Part shown: positions 8,465-19,894 of the stretch, piece after piece
How the letters are laid out: each line of letters opens with the position of its first letter
Numbering within the stretch: position 1 is the stretch's first letter
Assembly: GCA_013388745.1 (NCBI GenBank)
Contig: JACAER010000019.1
Location: 18,835-82,834, forward strand
Direction of reading: 5' to 3'
DNA from: Chloroflexota bacterium
GTDB taxonomy: Bacteria; Chloroflexota; Anaerolineae; Aggregatilineales; Phototrophicaceae
DNA: 64,000 nucleotides
The notes under the pieces: generated by a model
What the model saw: only the letters and a program-made list of their open reading frames with translations
Told to the model about the DNA's origin: nothing
The model's database searches: none
Position numbers and translations under genes: made by a program

Positions 8465-9304
8465 ATGAGTGACTCGCGGATTGACGCACTGCTGCCCGCC
8501 GAAATCGCCGAGCGCGCGTCGGCGATGGGCGTGAAAAAAGCGACGCTCGGTATCGTTAATATGTTTGTGCTGGCGGTGTTGGCGGGTGGCTTTATCGCCC
8601 TGGGGGGGCTGTTCGCGACAGTGGTCACGGCGGGCAGCGGGGGCGTGCTGCCCTACGGCGTGGTGCGCCTGCTGTTTGGCGTCGTGTTTTGTCTGGGACT
8701 GATCCTGATTATTCTGGCGGGCGCGGAATTATTCACCGGCAACACGCTGATTACGATGGCATGGGCCAGCCGCAAGGTGAGCACGCGCGCGCTGCTGCGT
8801 AACTGGGTGATCGTCTACAGCGGCAATCTGGCGGGCGCGCTGGTGACGGCGCTGCTGGTGTTTTTGTCGCGCCAGTATACCTTTGGCGGTGGGGCGATCG
8901 GGCAGTCGATGCTGACCATCGCCAATCACAAGGTCAATCTGGACTTTATGCAAGCGTTGACGCTGGGCATTTTGTGCAATGCGCTGGTATGCATCGCCGT
9001 GTGGCTGACGCTGGGGGCGCGCACGACGGTGGACAAGATTTTCGCCATTATCTTCCCGATCAGCGCCTTCGCCGCGATGGGCTTTGAGCACTCGATCGCC
9101 AATATGTACTTCATCCCCATCGGCATCCTGATTAAGGACTTCGATCCGGCTTTCGTCGCCCGCCTCAATCTGGATTTGGGCAATTTAACGCTGGCGGGAT
9201 TCGCGGGCAATTTGCTGCCGGTGACAATCGGCAATATCATCGGCGGCGTGGTGATGGTGGCGGGCGTCTACTGGTTTGTGTACCTGCGCGAGAAAAGCGC
9301 GTAG
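8465..9304 (+). CDS. Formate/nitrite transporter (FNT) family channel
   Basis: The product is a 279-residue membrane protein with six predicted helices. The FNT pattern is clear: an N-terminal cytosolic helix, FIALGGLFATVVTAGS in helix 1, LILAGAELFTGNT in helix 2, NLAGALVTALLVFLSRQYTFGG, GILCNALVCIAVWLTLGAR, and AAMGFEHSIANMYFIPIGI with the central His that controls anion protonation. FNT channels are pentamers passing formate, nitrite, lactate or hydrosulfide. It stands alone, with no pyruvate-formate lyase or nitrite reductase next to it, so the anion is undetermined. Confidence 0.94.
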   Translation: MSDSRIDALLPAEIAERASAMGVKKATLGIVNMFVLAVLAGGFIALGGLFATVVTAGSGGVLPYGVVRLLFGVVFCLGLILIILAGAELFTGNTLITMAWASRKVSTRALLRNWVIVYSGNLAGALVTALLVFLSRQYTFGGGAIGQSMLTIANHKVNLDFMQALTLGILCNALVCIAVWLTLGARTTVDKIFAIIFPISAFAAMGFEHSIANMYFIPIGILIKDFDPAFVARLNLDLGNLTLAGFAGNLLPVTIGNIIGGVVMVAGVYWFVYLREKSA

Positions 9305-9414
9305 GGCAGCCGTAGGGCAAACACGACTCAGACGTCAAGCGCAGCGCTTGGAAGCGGTGTTTGATTGTGAAGGTTGTATCGATCACTGAGAGCTGAGTTC
9401 AGAGGAAACGAACG

Positions 9415-10665
9415 ATGAAGGGTTTGAGTATCATAATCGTGCTGCTGGCGGCGCTGCTGGCGGGGATGGGCGTTTCCGCGCAGGATGCCGGGACGCCGTA
9501 TGCCGTGGTCGTAGACGGCAATCTGTGGGTCTATGCGCCGGGCGCAGAACCGCAGTTGGTGATGGCCGGCAGCTCGCAGGGCTTTTTCGGCAGCCTGGCC
9601 TGGAATGCCGATGGCACCAAGCTGGCGTTCATCAATTACGACTACAGCGCGAGTTCCATGCTTGTACAGATCATGGTGTACGACATGACGACGGGCGCAG
9701 CGCCTTTTGGGCTGAACACCGGCTTCCTGGAGTCGGGCTTCCCGATCAGCTTCACGGCAGACGGGCAGATTTTGTTCGCGGTGCAGCCGCCGACAATGCC
9801 GGACGGTGAGCAGATGTACCAGACGGAAATTTACACCGTCGCGCCGGATGCCGCTGCCACGCCGGCGCTGGTGGCCGCGCTGGACTATACGGTGGGCTGC
9901 GGCGGCGGGTCGCCTTACCCGACCGACAACAACTACTGGCGCGAAACCGGCTTCGGCGGCAATTATCTGCTGCTGCAATGGACGGCAGCGGGCATCGTCT
10001 ACAGCACCTCTTGTTCGGGGCTAGGCAGCGCGCTGTTTGACCCGCAGACGGGCGAAAGCGTCGAACTGGGCACGTCATTGGCGCGCGGCGTGATCTCGCC
10101 GGATGGCACACGTCTGGCGGGTATCAGCGTCAGCTATGGCGACACGGGCATGAGCGGCGCGCTGCAAATCATTGATCTGGCGACGCGGCAGCTCACAGAA
10201 GTGGCGACGATGGTCATTCCCGACCAGTTGGCGTGGAGCGATAACGAAACGCTGCTGTATAGTGCGCGCGTGCAGAGCGGCAATCTGCTGGAAGCCTACA
10301 GCGCCGAACAGCAGGCCGTGTTGAACGCGACCTTCGGCTATGAGATGGGGGTTATCCCGGTCTACAGCGTGAGCATCAACACTATCAACCTGACGACAGG
10401 CAGCGAAAGCAGTGTGTATGTCGGCGCAGCGTGGGCCATTGGCCGGATGTTCAGGCTGGCCGATGGCCGCATCCTGTTCAGCGCCGTGCCCAATCTGAAC
10501 GCCTGGGTCGCGGGCATCGCCGATGGCTCGATCGATATGGCTTCGGAAGAATCGCTGGAGGCTGGCAGCGCGCTGGTGGCCACACAGGTGTTTGTGCTGG
10601 AAAACGCCAGCGCGCAGAACTGGGGCAGCAATTGGGCGCAGATCACGCCGTATCTCGGCGGGTAG
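9415..10665 (+). CDS. Secreted TolB-like beta-propeller protein
   Basis: The protein has 416 residues and a signal peptide (MKGLSIIIVLLAALLAGMGVSA, cleavage near AQD). The mature part contains repeated WD40/PD40-like strand units: LAWNADGTKLAFINYD, ISFTADGQILFAV, GVISPDGTRLAGIS, LAWSDNETLLYSA and LADGRILFSAV. A beta-propeller outside the cytoplasm is the likely fold. There is no catalytic motif. It may bind a ligand or partner, or sense the envelope, and the role is unknown. A strong hairpin terminator begins 22 bases after the stop codon. Confidence 0.85.
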   Translation: MKGLSIIIVLLAALLAGMGVSAQDAGTPYAVVVDGNLWVYAPGAEPQLVMAGSSQGFFGSLAWNADGTKLAFINYDYSASSMLVQIMVYDMTTGAAPFGLNTGFLESGFPISFTADGQILFAVQPPTMPDGEQMYQTEIYTVAPDAAATPALVAALDYTVGCGGGSPYPTDNNYWRETGFGGNYLLLQWTAAGIVYSTSCSGLGSALFDPQTGESVELGTSLARGVISPDGTRLAGISVSYGDTGMSGALQIIDLATRQLTEVATMVIPDQLAWSDNETLLYSARVQSGNLLEAYSAEQQAVLNATFGYEMGVIPVYSVSINTINLTTGSESSVYVGAAWAIGRMFRLADGRILFSAVPNLNAWVAGIADGSIDMASEESLEAGSALVATQVFVLENASAQNWGSNWAQITPYLGG

Positions 10666-10687
10666 CGCAAAGCGATCGGCAGAACAA

Positions 10688-10717
10688 CAGGGGACTCAGG
10701 CGAGTCCCCTGTTTTTT
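10688..10717 (+). terminator. Rho-independent terminator
   Basis: Perfect 10-bp arms CAGGGGACTC and GAGTCCCCTG enclose a 4-base loop and are followed by TTTTTT. It ends the beta-propeller gene. The minus strand meets the same hairpin after the small gene at 10724-10948, so it may serve both strands. Confidence 0.93.
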
Positions 10718-10723
10718 GCGCAG

Positions 10724-10948
10724 TTAACAACCGGCTTCGGTGTTTTCGGCGTAGCGGGCGAACGTGCCGCTGTCATGTTTAGTCGAAGCGCGCGCGGGCT
10801 GTGGCCGGCGGAAAGCCGCGCTCAGCAATCCCGGCAGCCAGGCCAGCGGGGAAAAGCGCAGCGGCTGCGCGTTCCAATCGCGGGCGATTTCGGCTTGAAT
10901 CTCGTGGTGACGAATTTGTCCCAATGTATAGATAATGCGCGGGTCCAT
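10724..10948 (-). CDS. Small unknown protein
   Basis: The 74-residue product starts MDPRIIYTLGQIRHHEIQAE, followed by an amphipathic stretch and a polar tail. I accept it as real because a GAGGAG ribosome-binding site (10958-10963 on the complementary strand) sits nine bases before the ATG, and because it ends just before a shared terminator. No domain is recognised. Similar short proteins with an N-terminal helix and a basic or Pro-rich tail are often membrane-associated, but I cannot show that here. Confidence 0.65.
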   Translation of the reverse strand: MDPRIIYTLGQIRHHEIQAEIARDWNAQPLRFSPLAWLPGLLSAAFRRPQPARASTKHDSGTFARYAENTEAGC

Positions 10949-11079
10949 CTGTTTCTACTCCTCTAGGTAGGGATAATACGCAGTTCAATAAATGCGCGAC
11001 AAGGCGCAACCTATAAAGCGGCCATCCTGGGCGAGAAAGCCCAGCGCCAAACAACAGCTAACTCAGTTTTGGTGATAGG

Positions 11080-11481
11080 TCAGGGCACGGCGATGGGTGG
11101 TGTTTGTTCCGATACGATTTTCTGATAGAGGTCGATTTTGTAGTTGACGATTTTCAGATTTTCCTGAAGTTCTGCGATGCGCTCCTCGACCGTGTGGCGC
11201 AGGCGCTTGAGCATCTCCAGGCGTTCGGGCAAAGTCTCGTCGCCCAAACGCTGGAGGCCGGCGTAGACCTGCATTTCCTGAATCGACATACCGGTGGCAC
11301 GCAGCTTATTGAGAAAATTGATCCAGCCAATATCCTCCAGCGAATAGCGGCGGTGGGTGTTTTCGGCGCGCCCGATCGGGTGAATCAGGCCGATACGCTC
11401 ATAGTAGCGCAGGGTATGTACGCTCAATCCGGTGGTGTCGGCAACCTGCTGAATGGTCAGCCTGTCGTGTTCGTTGTTCAT
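11080..11481 (-). CDS. MerR-family transcriptional regulator
   Basis: This 133-residue regulator has an N-terminal winged helix (LTIQQVADTTGLSVHTLRYYERIGLIHPIGR, residues 7-37), the second half NTHRRYSLEDIGWINFLNKLRATGMSIQEMQVYAGL, and a C-terminal antiparallel coiled coil (about 85-125). The latter is the dimerisation helix. No Cys cluster is present in the effector tail, so it is not a mercury-type metal sensor. The gene has its own promoter, with an inverted repeat in a 19-bp spacer, so it is probably autoregulated. It lies downstream of the MoCo dehydrogenase on the same strand and could control it. The effector is unknown. Confidence 0.93.
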   Translation of the reverse strand: MNNEHDRLTIQQVADTTGLSVHTLRYYERIGLIHPIGRAENTHRRYSLEDIGWINFLNKLRATGMSIQEMQVYAGLQRLGDETLPERLEMLKRLRHTVEERIAELQENLKIVNYKIDLYQKIVSEQTPPIAVP

Positions 11482-11488
11482 GATTCAG

Positions 11489-11519
11489 AGTCTACAACTT
11501 AGAGTATGCTCTAAGTCAA
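11489..11519 (-). promoter_or_regulatory. MerR-type promoter and operator
   Basis: On the minus strand TTGACT (11519-11514) and TAGACT (11494-11489) are separated by exactly 19 bases, the long spacer characteristic of MerR-activated promoters. The spacer carries most of the inverted repeat ACTTAGAG-N4-CTCTAAGT (11497-11516). The -10 box ends eight bases before the ATG of the regulator, so the transcript is predicted to be leaderless or nearly so. Autoregulation is inferred from position. Confidence 0.82.
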
Positions 11520-11603
11520 GCCCCTGAATGTTATTATTTGATAAAATTTGAATGAAAAGGAGGTGAGGGGTGAAGGGCGGCTTCACCCCATGACAGGCCG
11601 CAG

Positions 11604-14420
<2,817 letters not shown>

Positions 14421-14521
14421 GTTACCCCACCCCGTGCTACGCTTACCAACCGTTTGTGTCTCTACCCACCACAGCGCGGGGTTGATGTTTCCCCGCGAGC
14501 GCCTTCCAGATCGACATTATA

Positions 14522-15445
14522 CTACCCCAGACCGACGCCTTCCGCCCGCGCTTCGCCCGTTTTAGCGCGTTCGGTGGCCAGCGGCAGCGTTTGCCGCAGC
14601 AGTGTTTCGATCATATGCTGGCGATATTCGGCGGTGGCGCGGTAGGCGCTGGCGCGCGGATGCAGCGTGCGGTGCGCCGCAGCGACGGCGTTTTCCAGCG
14701 TTTGTTGGCCGACCGGCTGACCGCGCAGCGCCGCTTCGACTTCGACGGCGCGCACGGGTTTGGGCGCCACCGGGCTGACACAAACGCGCACATCGTCGTA
14801 ATGCGTGCGTGCGGCGTTCAGCTTCACCCACACCGCGCAGCCCAGAATCGGCAGCGCGACACCCTGTGGACGCATGATGCGCTTGAAGGCCGTCGCTTCG
14901 CCGGGCGCGCACAGCGTAAAACGGAAGGCGACCAGCAGGTCTTTACCGTGATCTAAGGCCGAAACGCCGGGGCCCCTAAACAGCGCGGGCAGCGGCAGCC
15001 ATTCGTGTAGGCCGCCGCCCCAGGCCACCAACGCCTGCGCGTCGAGCGCCATCAGCGAAGTCGTGCCATCGCCGGCGGGCAGCGCATGGGCAACATTGCC
15101 GCCCAGCGTGCCTACATTGCGCACCTGTGGCCCGCCGACCACACCGCAGCTTTCGACCAGACAGGTGGCGCGCGCCTCCAGCAGGGTCGATTTGACGATC
15201 GTGGCGTGGGTCACTGCGGCGCCCAAACGGCAGGAGTCGTCGGCTTCCTGGTGAATGTCGAGCATCTCCTGCACGCGCGTGACATCAACCAGCGCTTCGA
15301 GCGGCTGAACATGATCGGTATACTGCAAGTCCACCATCAAATCGGTGCCGCCGGCGACAATGCGCGCCGCGCCGCCGTACTGCGCCAACGTCGCCAGCGC
15401 CTCATCGACCGTGCGTGGGATGTGATATGATTTCCAAAGTGGCAT
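14522..15445 (-). CDS. FAD-binding subunit of xanthine dehydrogenase/CO dehydrogenase family
   Basis: This is a 307-residue flavoprotein that carries electrons from the iron-sulfur clusters to an acceptor. The N-terminal FAD_binding_5 region shows RIVAGGTDLMVDLQY (about residues 28-42) and GGPQVRNVGTLGGNVAHALPAGD (about 107-129), the two FAD contact loops. The CO_deh_flav_C domain follows (about 190-295). It is the first gene of a two-gene minus-strand unit and is separated by about 100 bases from the Mo/FeS subunit. Together they give the complete FeS-Mo-FAD set of this enzyme class. No clear Shine-Dalgarno precedes the ATG. Confidence 0.92.
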   Translation of the reverse strand: MPLWKSYHIPRTVDEALATLAQYGGAARIVAGGTDLMVDLQYTDHVQPLEALVDVTRVQEMLDIHQEADDSCRLGAAVTHATIVKSTLLEARATCLVESCGVVGGPQVRNVGTLGGNVAHALPAGDGTTSLMALDAQALVAWGGGLHEWLPLPALFRGPGVSALDHGKDLLVAFRFTLCAPGEATAFKRIMRPQGVALPILGCAVWVKLNAARTHYDDVRVCVSPVAPKPVRAVEVEAALRGQPVGQQTLENAVAAAHRTLHPRASAYRATAEYRQHMIETLLRQTLPLATERAKTGEARAEGVGLG

Positions 15446-15576
15446 AAATGTTTGATCTTGTCAAAAGTGCTGCTATAGTTGAAATTAATTTAACATCGGC
15501 TTTGGGCGCGCGACAAGAGGAAGGTGACGAATATCCGCCAAATTCAGTGATGATTGCCAAGCACATGAACATCAAA

Positions 15577-15595
15577 TTGTGTTAAATTCACACAA
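15577..15595. promoter_or_regulatory. Inverted repeat in the divergent dehydrogenase/transporter region
   Basis: TTGTGT (15577-15582) and ACACAA (15590-15595) form a 19-bp inverted repeat with a 7-base centre. It lies 60 bases before the first permease gene and 130 bases upstream of the FAD subunit start. The surrounding 15446-15654 is the most AT-rich non-coding stretch of this part. Position and symmetry suggest an operator for one or both units. The repressor family is not identified. Confidence 0.45.
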
Positions 15596-15654
15596 GGCGA
15601 CAATGCTTTTTCACATATATATTTTCACAGCAGCACTTCTTCAGAGACTTTTTT

Positions 15655-16791
15655 ATGAACTCAACCATCAGAAGACTGTTCGGAGGCGACTGGCTGGCGG
15701 CGCTGGTGCCGCTGGTAGCAATTACGGTAGCCTTTGTTTTGGCGTTGATCGTCGGGGCGTTTGTGCTGGCGGCGCTGGGGGCAGACCCGGCGCAGGCCTA
15801 CGGCGCGATGCTCGATGGCGCGTTCGGCACCTCGACGAATTTTCTGCGTGTGCTGACACGCGGCACGCCGCTGCTGCTGGTCGCCATCGGCGTGTGCATC
15901 GCCTTTCGCGGCGGCGTGGTGAATATCGGCGTGGAAGGGCAGTTGTTCGTCGGCGCGGTTTCGGCGACGGCTTTCGCGCTGGCCTTCGGCGCCAGCCTGC
16001 CCGCCTGGTTGGCGCCGCTGGCGACGCTGGCGGCGGGGGCGCTGGCCGGCGCGGCATGGGGCTTTGTGCCCGGCATCCTCAAAGCGCGTTTTGATGTCAA
16101 CGAAATTCTCAGCACCGTGATGATGAACGAAATCGCCGTGCAGCTTTTGATTTTTTTGCTCAGCGGGCCGATGATCGATCCGGAGCAGGTAGCGCAGGGC
16201 ACGCGCGTGCCGCAGTCGGCGCGCCTGCCGCAAGTGACATGGCTGGCGGAACTGGATGCCCGCTCGCAGCTTCATGTCGGCGTGATCGTGGCGGTATTTA
16301 TGGCGGTGGTGGTGTGGGTGCTGCTGTGGCGCACCACTATCGGCTATCGTATCCGCGCGGTAGGGCTGAACAAAGACGCGGCGCGCTACGCGGGTATCGG
16401 TGTGCAGCGCTATCTGGCGCTGGCGCTGACGTTGAGCGGCGCGCTGGCCGGGTTAGCCGGCGCCGTGCATGTGACCGGCGCGGAACACCGCATGGTCGAA
16501 GGTTTCGCGGTGGGCTATGGTTTTTCGGGCATTGTGGTGGCGCTGTTCGGGCGGCTGCATCCGTTGGGCGCCGTGCCCGCCGCCTTCCTGTTCGGCGTGC
16601 TGCTGGTGGGCGCCGATAAAATGCAGCGCACGGTGCAAGTGCCGACAGCGACGGTCATTGTGCTGCAAGGGCTGGTGGTGATTTTTGTCGTCAGCAGCGA
16701 TATTTTTGTGCGGCGCTGGCTTTCGCGGCGGCAGGCGCGACTGGCGCAGCCCAGCGTGAGCGCAGTCGTGACGCCGGAGGTGCAGGCATGA
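15655..16791 (+). CDS. BMP-type ABC transporter permease, first subunit
   Basis: This 378-residue integral membrane protein is of the BPD_transp_2 class used by nucleoside (YufP/NupP-like) and sugar importers, with about ten helices. Typical stretches are GTPLLLVAIGVCIAFRGGVVNIGVEGQLFVG (about 82-112), NEILSTVMMNEIA and GLNKDAARYAGI (the coupling loop to the ATPase). The end overlaps the next permease by 4 bases (ATGA), which implies coupled translation. It is the first gene of a four-gene importer operon (permease, permease, binding protein, ATPase). Confidence 0.94.
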   Translation: MNSTIRRLFGGDWLAALVPLVAITVAFVLALIVGAFVLAALGADPAQAYGAMLDGAFGTSTNFLRVLTRGTPLLLVAIGVCIAFRGGVVNIGVEGQLFVGAVSATAFALAFGASLPAWLAPLATLAAGALAGAAWGFVPGILKARFDVNEILSTVMMNEIAVQLLIFLLSGPMIDPEQVAQGTRVPQSARLPQVTWLAELDARSQLHVGVIVAVFMAVVVWVLLWRTTIGYRIRAVGLNKDAARYAGIGVQRYLALALTLSGALAGLAGAVHVTGAEHRMVEGFAVGYGFSGIVVALFGRLHPLGAVPAAFLFGVLLVGADKMQRTVQVPTATVIVLQGLVVIFVVSSDIFVRRWLSRRQARLAQPSVSAVVTPEVQA

Positions 16792-17738
16792 ACTTTGGCG
16801 AAATTCTGGTTGAAGCGCTGACGCTGACACTGCTGTATGCCACGCCTTACCTGTATTCGGCGCTGGGCGAATTGTTCGTGCAGCGCTCTGGCGTGCTGAA
16901 TCTGGGCGTCGAAGGCATGATGCTGATGGGCGCGTTTACGGCGATTTTCGCTATCGCGCCGGCGGGCTTAGGCGCAGCGCCGCTGATGGGCGTGCTTTTG
17001 GCGGCGGCGGTGGGCGCGCTGATGGGGCTGGCGGCGGCGGTGGTGAATGTGACGCTGCAAGCCGAACAGGGCATCAGCGGTATCGGTTTCAGCCTGTTCG
17101 GGCTGGGTCTGTCGTCGCTGCTGTTCAAAGTGCTGGCGGGCGGAGTGATCGTCGCCAGCGGCTTCGAGCCGATCCATATCCCGCTGTTGAGCGATATGCC
17201 GATCATCGGGCGCATCTTTTTCCAGCAAAATCTGATGGTCTACGCGGCCTTCGCGCTGGTGCCGATTTCGGCATGGGTGATCAACCGCACCAAATGGGGC
17301 TTGCAGATTCGCGCGGTGGGGCAAAATCCGGCGGCGGCGGATACGATGGGCGTGAATGTGGTACGCGTGCGTTATACGACGCTGCTGCTGGGCGGCGCGC
17401 TGGCGGGTATCGCCGGGGCGTCGCTATCCATCGCCCTGACGGGCATTTTCCAGGAGAATATGACCGAGGGGCGCGGCTTTATCGCCGTGGCGCTGGTGTA
17501 CTTCGGCGGTTGGTCGCCGTGGCGCGTGATGTTGGGCGCGCTGCTGTTCAGCATCGCCAACAACCTGCAAATCTGGGTGCAAATTCTGGAGGTGCAGATC
17601 GGCGGGCAGCCGATTCCGCCCAACCTGCTGATTATGGTGCCGTACATTCTGACGATTGCCGTGCTGATCTTCGCGCGGCAGCGCAAGCGGTTGGAGCCGG
17701 CGGCGCTGACCAAGCCGTTCCAGCGCGGCGAAAACTAG
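16788..17738 (+). CDS. BMP-type ABC transporter permease, second subunit
   Basis: The product is a 316-residue permease, YufQ/NupQ-like, about nine helices long. It shows ATPYLYSALGELFVQRSGVLNLGVEGMMLMGAF near the N-terminus and the ATPase coupling loop RAVGQNPAAADTMGVNV (about 174-190). It forms a heterodimer with the preceding subunit in known importers of this class. The C-terminus is charged and cytosolic. The binding-protein gene begins 73 bases later. Confidence 0.94.
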   Translation: MNFGEILVEALTLTLLYATPYLYSALGELFVQRSGVLNLGVEGMMLMGAFTAIFAIAPAGLGAAPLMGVLLAAAVGALMGLAAAVVNVTLQAEQGISGIGFSLFGLGLSSLLFKVLAGGVIVASGFEPIHIPLLSDMPIIGRIFFQQNLMVYAAFALVPISAWVINRTKWGLQIRAVGQNPAAADTMGVNVVRVRYTTLLLGGALAGIAGASLSIALTGIFQENMTEGRGFIAVALVYFGGWSPWRVMLGALLFSIANNLQIWVQILEVQIGGQPIPPNLLIMVPYILTIAVLIFARQRKRLEPAALTKPFQRGEN

Positions 17739-17811
17739 GGTATCCACAGGCACGACGCCTGTTGCAGGATATAAGTGACACAGGCATTTTTTTGAAGGAG
17801 AGGGTAGAACC

Positions 17812-19731
17812 GTGAAGAACAGTCGTTACCTCGCTTTACTCGTGGTTGTGCTGCTGCTGGCGCTGATCGGCACGAGTGTGCAGGCACAAGCGCCCATTCG
17901 CGTCGCGCTGGTGATGCCGAGCAGTATCACCGACATCTCATGGAGTCAATCCATTTATGAAGGGCTGGTGCGTGTCCAGCAGGAACTGGGCGGCGCAAGC
18001 GCGCTGGAAATCGCCTACACCGAAGGGATGTTCGATGTGACGGCGGCCTCGCAGGCGCTGCGCGATTATGCTGAGCAAGGCTTCGACATTGTGGTGGCGC
18101 ACGGCGCGCAGTACGGCACATCGCTGTTCGAACTGGCAGGCGATTATCCTGAAACGTCGTTCGCCTGGGGAACAGCCACCGACACAGGCGCGGATCGCGG
18201 TTTCAACAATATTTTCGCCTATGAAGCGGCGGCGCAAGAAGGCGGTTACGTCAACGGCGTGATGGCCGGGCTGCTGACCGAATCGAATGTGATCGGCATT
18301 GTGGGTCCCGTCCCGGCGGGCGACGCGATTCTGTATATCAACGGTTTCCAGCAGGGTGTGTATGCTGCCAACCCCGACGCGCAGGTTTTGCTGGCCTATA
18401 CCGGCTCGTTCGGCGATACGGCGGCGGCGGCCGAAGTCGCGCAGACGCAGATCAGCGCGGGCGCCGATGTGCTGACCGGCACAGCGCAGCAGGTCGTCGG
18501 CGCGATCGACGCGATTCAGGCGGCGGGCGGGCTGTGGTTCGGCACGCAGGCCGATCAAAGCCCCAACTGGCCGGATACTGTCGTGGCCTCGCAGGTCTAC
18601 GACTGGGCGCCGATGTTCCGCGATATGATCGCGCAGCGCCAAAACGGCGTGCTCGGCGGCATCGTGTACCGCCTGACGCTGGAAAACGGCGGCCAATTCT
18701 TCGCTTACGGCAATTTCGAGCTGCCGGCAGAGGTGCGCGCGGCGGCCGACCAGGCCATCGCCGATATTGAGGCGGGCGTGGTTTATCCGCTGGCCTTCAT
18801 GCCATCAGAAATCTTCCGCGTGGCGGTGGTGATGCCGAGCGCGATCACCGATCTGGCGTGGAGTCAGGCCATTTACACCGGGCTGACCAACATACAGCGG
18901 CAGTTGGGCGGGACGGACGCGCTGGAAATCGCCTACACCGAAGGCATGTTCGATGTGACGGCGGCGGCGGGCGCGATGCGCGATTACGCTGAACAGGGCT
19001 ACGATCTGGTGATCGCGCATGGCACGCAGTACGGCACGTCGCTGTTCGAACTCGCGCCGGATTATCCCGAAACATCGTTCGCCTGGGGCACGGCAACAGA
19101 CACCGGCGCGGATTTGGGGCTGACGAATGTGTTCGCCTATGAAGCAGCGGCGCAAGAAGGCGGTTATGTCAACGGCGTGATGGCCGGCCTGCTGACGCAG
19201 AGCGGCACGATTGGCGTGGTGGGTCCCGTCCCGGCGGGCGACGCACTGCTGTACATCAACGGCTTCCAGCAGGGTGTCGCAGCCTCGAACGCCAGCGCGA
19301 ATGTCGTGATCGCCTATACGGGTTCATTTGGCGATACAGCGCTGGCGGCAGAAACGGCGCAAACACAGATCAGCGCCGGCGCGGACGTGCTGACCGGCTC
19401 GGCGCAGCAGGTCGTCGGCGCGATCGACGCCATTCAGGCGGCAGGCGGCTACTGGTTCGGCACGCAGAGTGACCAGAGTGTCAACTGGCCAGAAACGGTG
19501 GTGGCCTCGCAGGTCTTCAACTGGGCGCCGACGATCGGTCAGATGATCGACAACATCCTGAGCGGCACACTGGGCGGCGAAGCCTACACGATTACGCTGG
19601 CGAACGGCGGGCTGCGCATTATCTACGGCGGCGTGGATGTGCCGGCGGACGTGGTGGCGGCGGCGGACGCGGCCATCGCAGGCATTATCGACGGCAGCAT
19701 CACGGTAGCGCGCGAACTGCCCGGCCAGTAA
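17812..19731 (+). CDS. Tandem-duplicated BMP-family substrate-binding protein
   Basis: The 639-residue secreted protein starts with a signal peptide (residues 1-25, ending VQAQA). It then carries two complete BMP/PnrA-like domains in one chain: about residues 28-326 and 334-632. Both copies show RVAxVMPSxITD, AYTEGMFDVTA, AHGxQYGTSLFEL, SFAWGTATDTGAD, FAYEAAAQEGGYVNGVMAGLL, GPVPAGDAxLYINGFQQGV, AYTGSFGDTA and a VLTG-AQQVVGAIDAIQAAGG core. BMP proteins bind nucleosides or related compounds and deliver them to the permeases. No lipobox Cys is present, unusual for a binding protein in this family. GTG start with a GAAGGAGAGG site. Two binding domains per chain is the striking feature. Confidence 0.94.
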   Translation: MKNSRYLALLVVVLLLALIGTSVQAQAPIRVALVMPSSITDISWSQSIYEGLVRVQQELGGASALEIAYTEGMFDVTAASQALRDYAEQGFDIVVAHGAQYGTSLFELAGDYPETSFAWGTATDTGADRGFNNIFAYEAAAQEGGYVNGVMAGLLTESNVIGIVGPVPAGDAILYINGFQQGVYAANPDAQVLLAYTGSFGDTAAAAEVAQTQISAGADVLTGTAQQVVGAIDAIQAAGGLWFGTQADQSPNWPDTVVASQVYDWAPMFRDMIAQRQNGVLGGIVYRLTLENGGQFFAYGNFELPAEVRAAADQAIADIEAGVVYPLAFMPSEIFRVAVVMPSAITDLAWSQAIYTGLTNIQRQLGGTDALEIAYTEGMFDVTAAAGAMRDYAEQGYDLVIAHGTQYGTSLFELAPDYPETSFAWGTATDTGADLGLTNVFAYEAAAQEGGYVNGVMAGLLTQSGTIGVVGPVPAGDALLYINGFQQGVAASNASANVVIAYTGSFGDTALAAETAQTQISAGADVLTGSAQQVVGAIDAIQAAGGYWFGTQSDQSVNWPETVVASQVFNWAPTIGQMIDNILSGTLGGEAYTITLANGGLRIIYGGVDVPADVVAAADAAIAGIIDGSITVARELPGQ

Positions 19732-19769
19732 CGATGATCGTATACTCGTGATGCGCCCCCACCCCTTGT

Positions 19770-19795
19770 CCCCCTCTCCGCTGGCGGGGAGGGGG
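19770..19795 (+). repeat. GC-rich hairpin repeat
   Basis: Arms CCCCCTCTCCGC and GCGGGGAGGGGG (one mismatch) with a 2-base loop lie between the binding-protein and ATPase genes, preceded by another C-rich tract from about 19755. A related sequence is at 25971-25994. It looks like a dispersed intergenic hairpin repeat that may also dampen readthrough inside the operon. No T-run follows. Confidence 0.6.
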
Positions 19796-19894
19796 AGGAG
19801 CGGGGACGCTGTGATTGAGTAGGCAGTGTAAGGGGCGTGGCCCGCTGCGCCCCTACTAACAATTTTTGATCACTTGTTTTTAGAGCACAAGACG

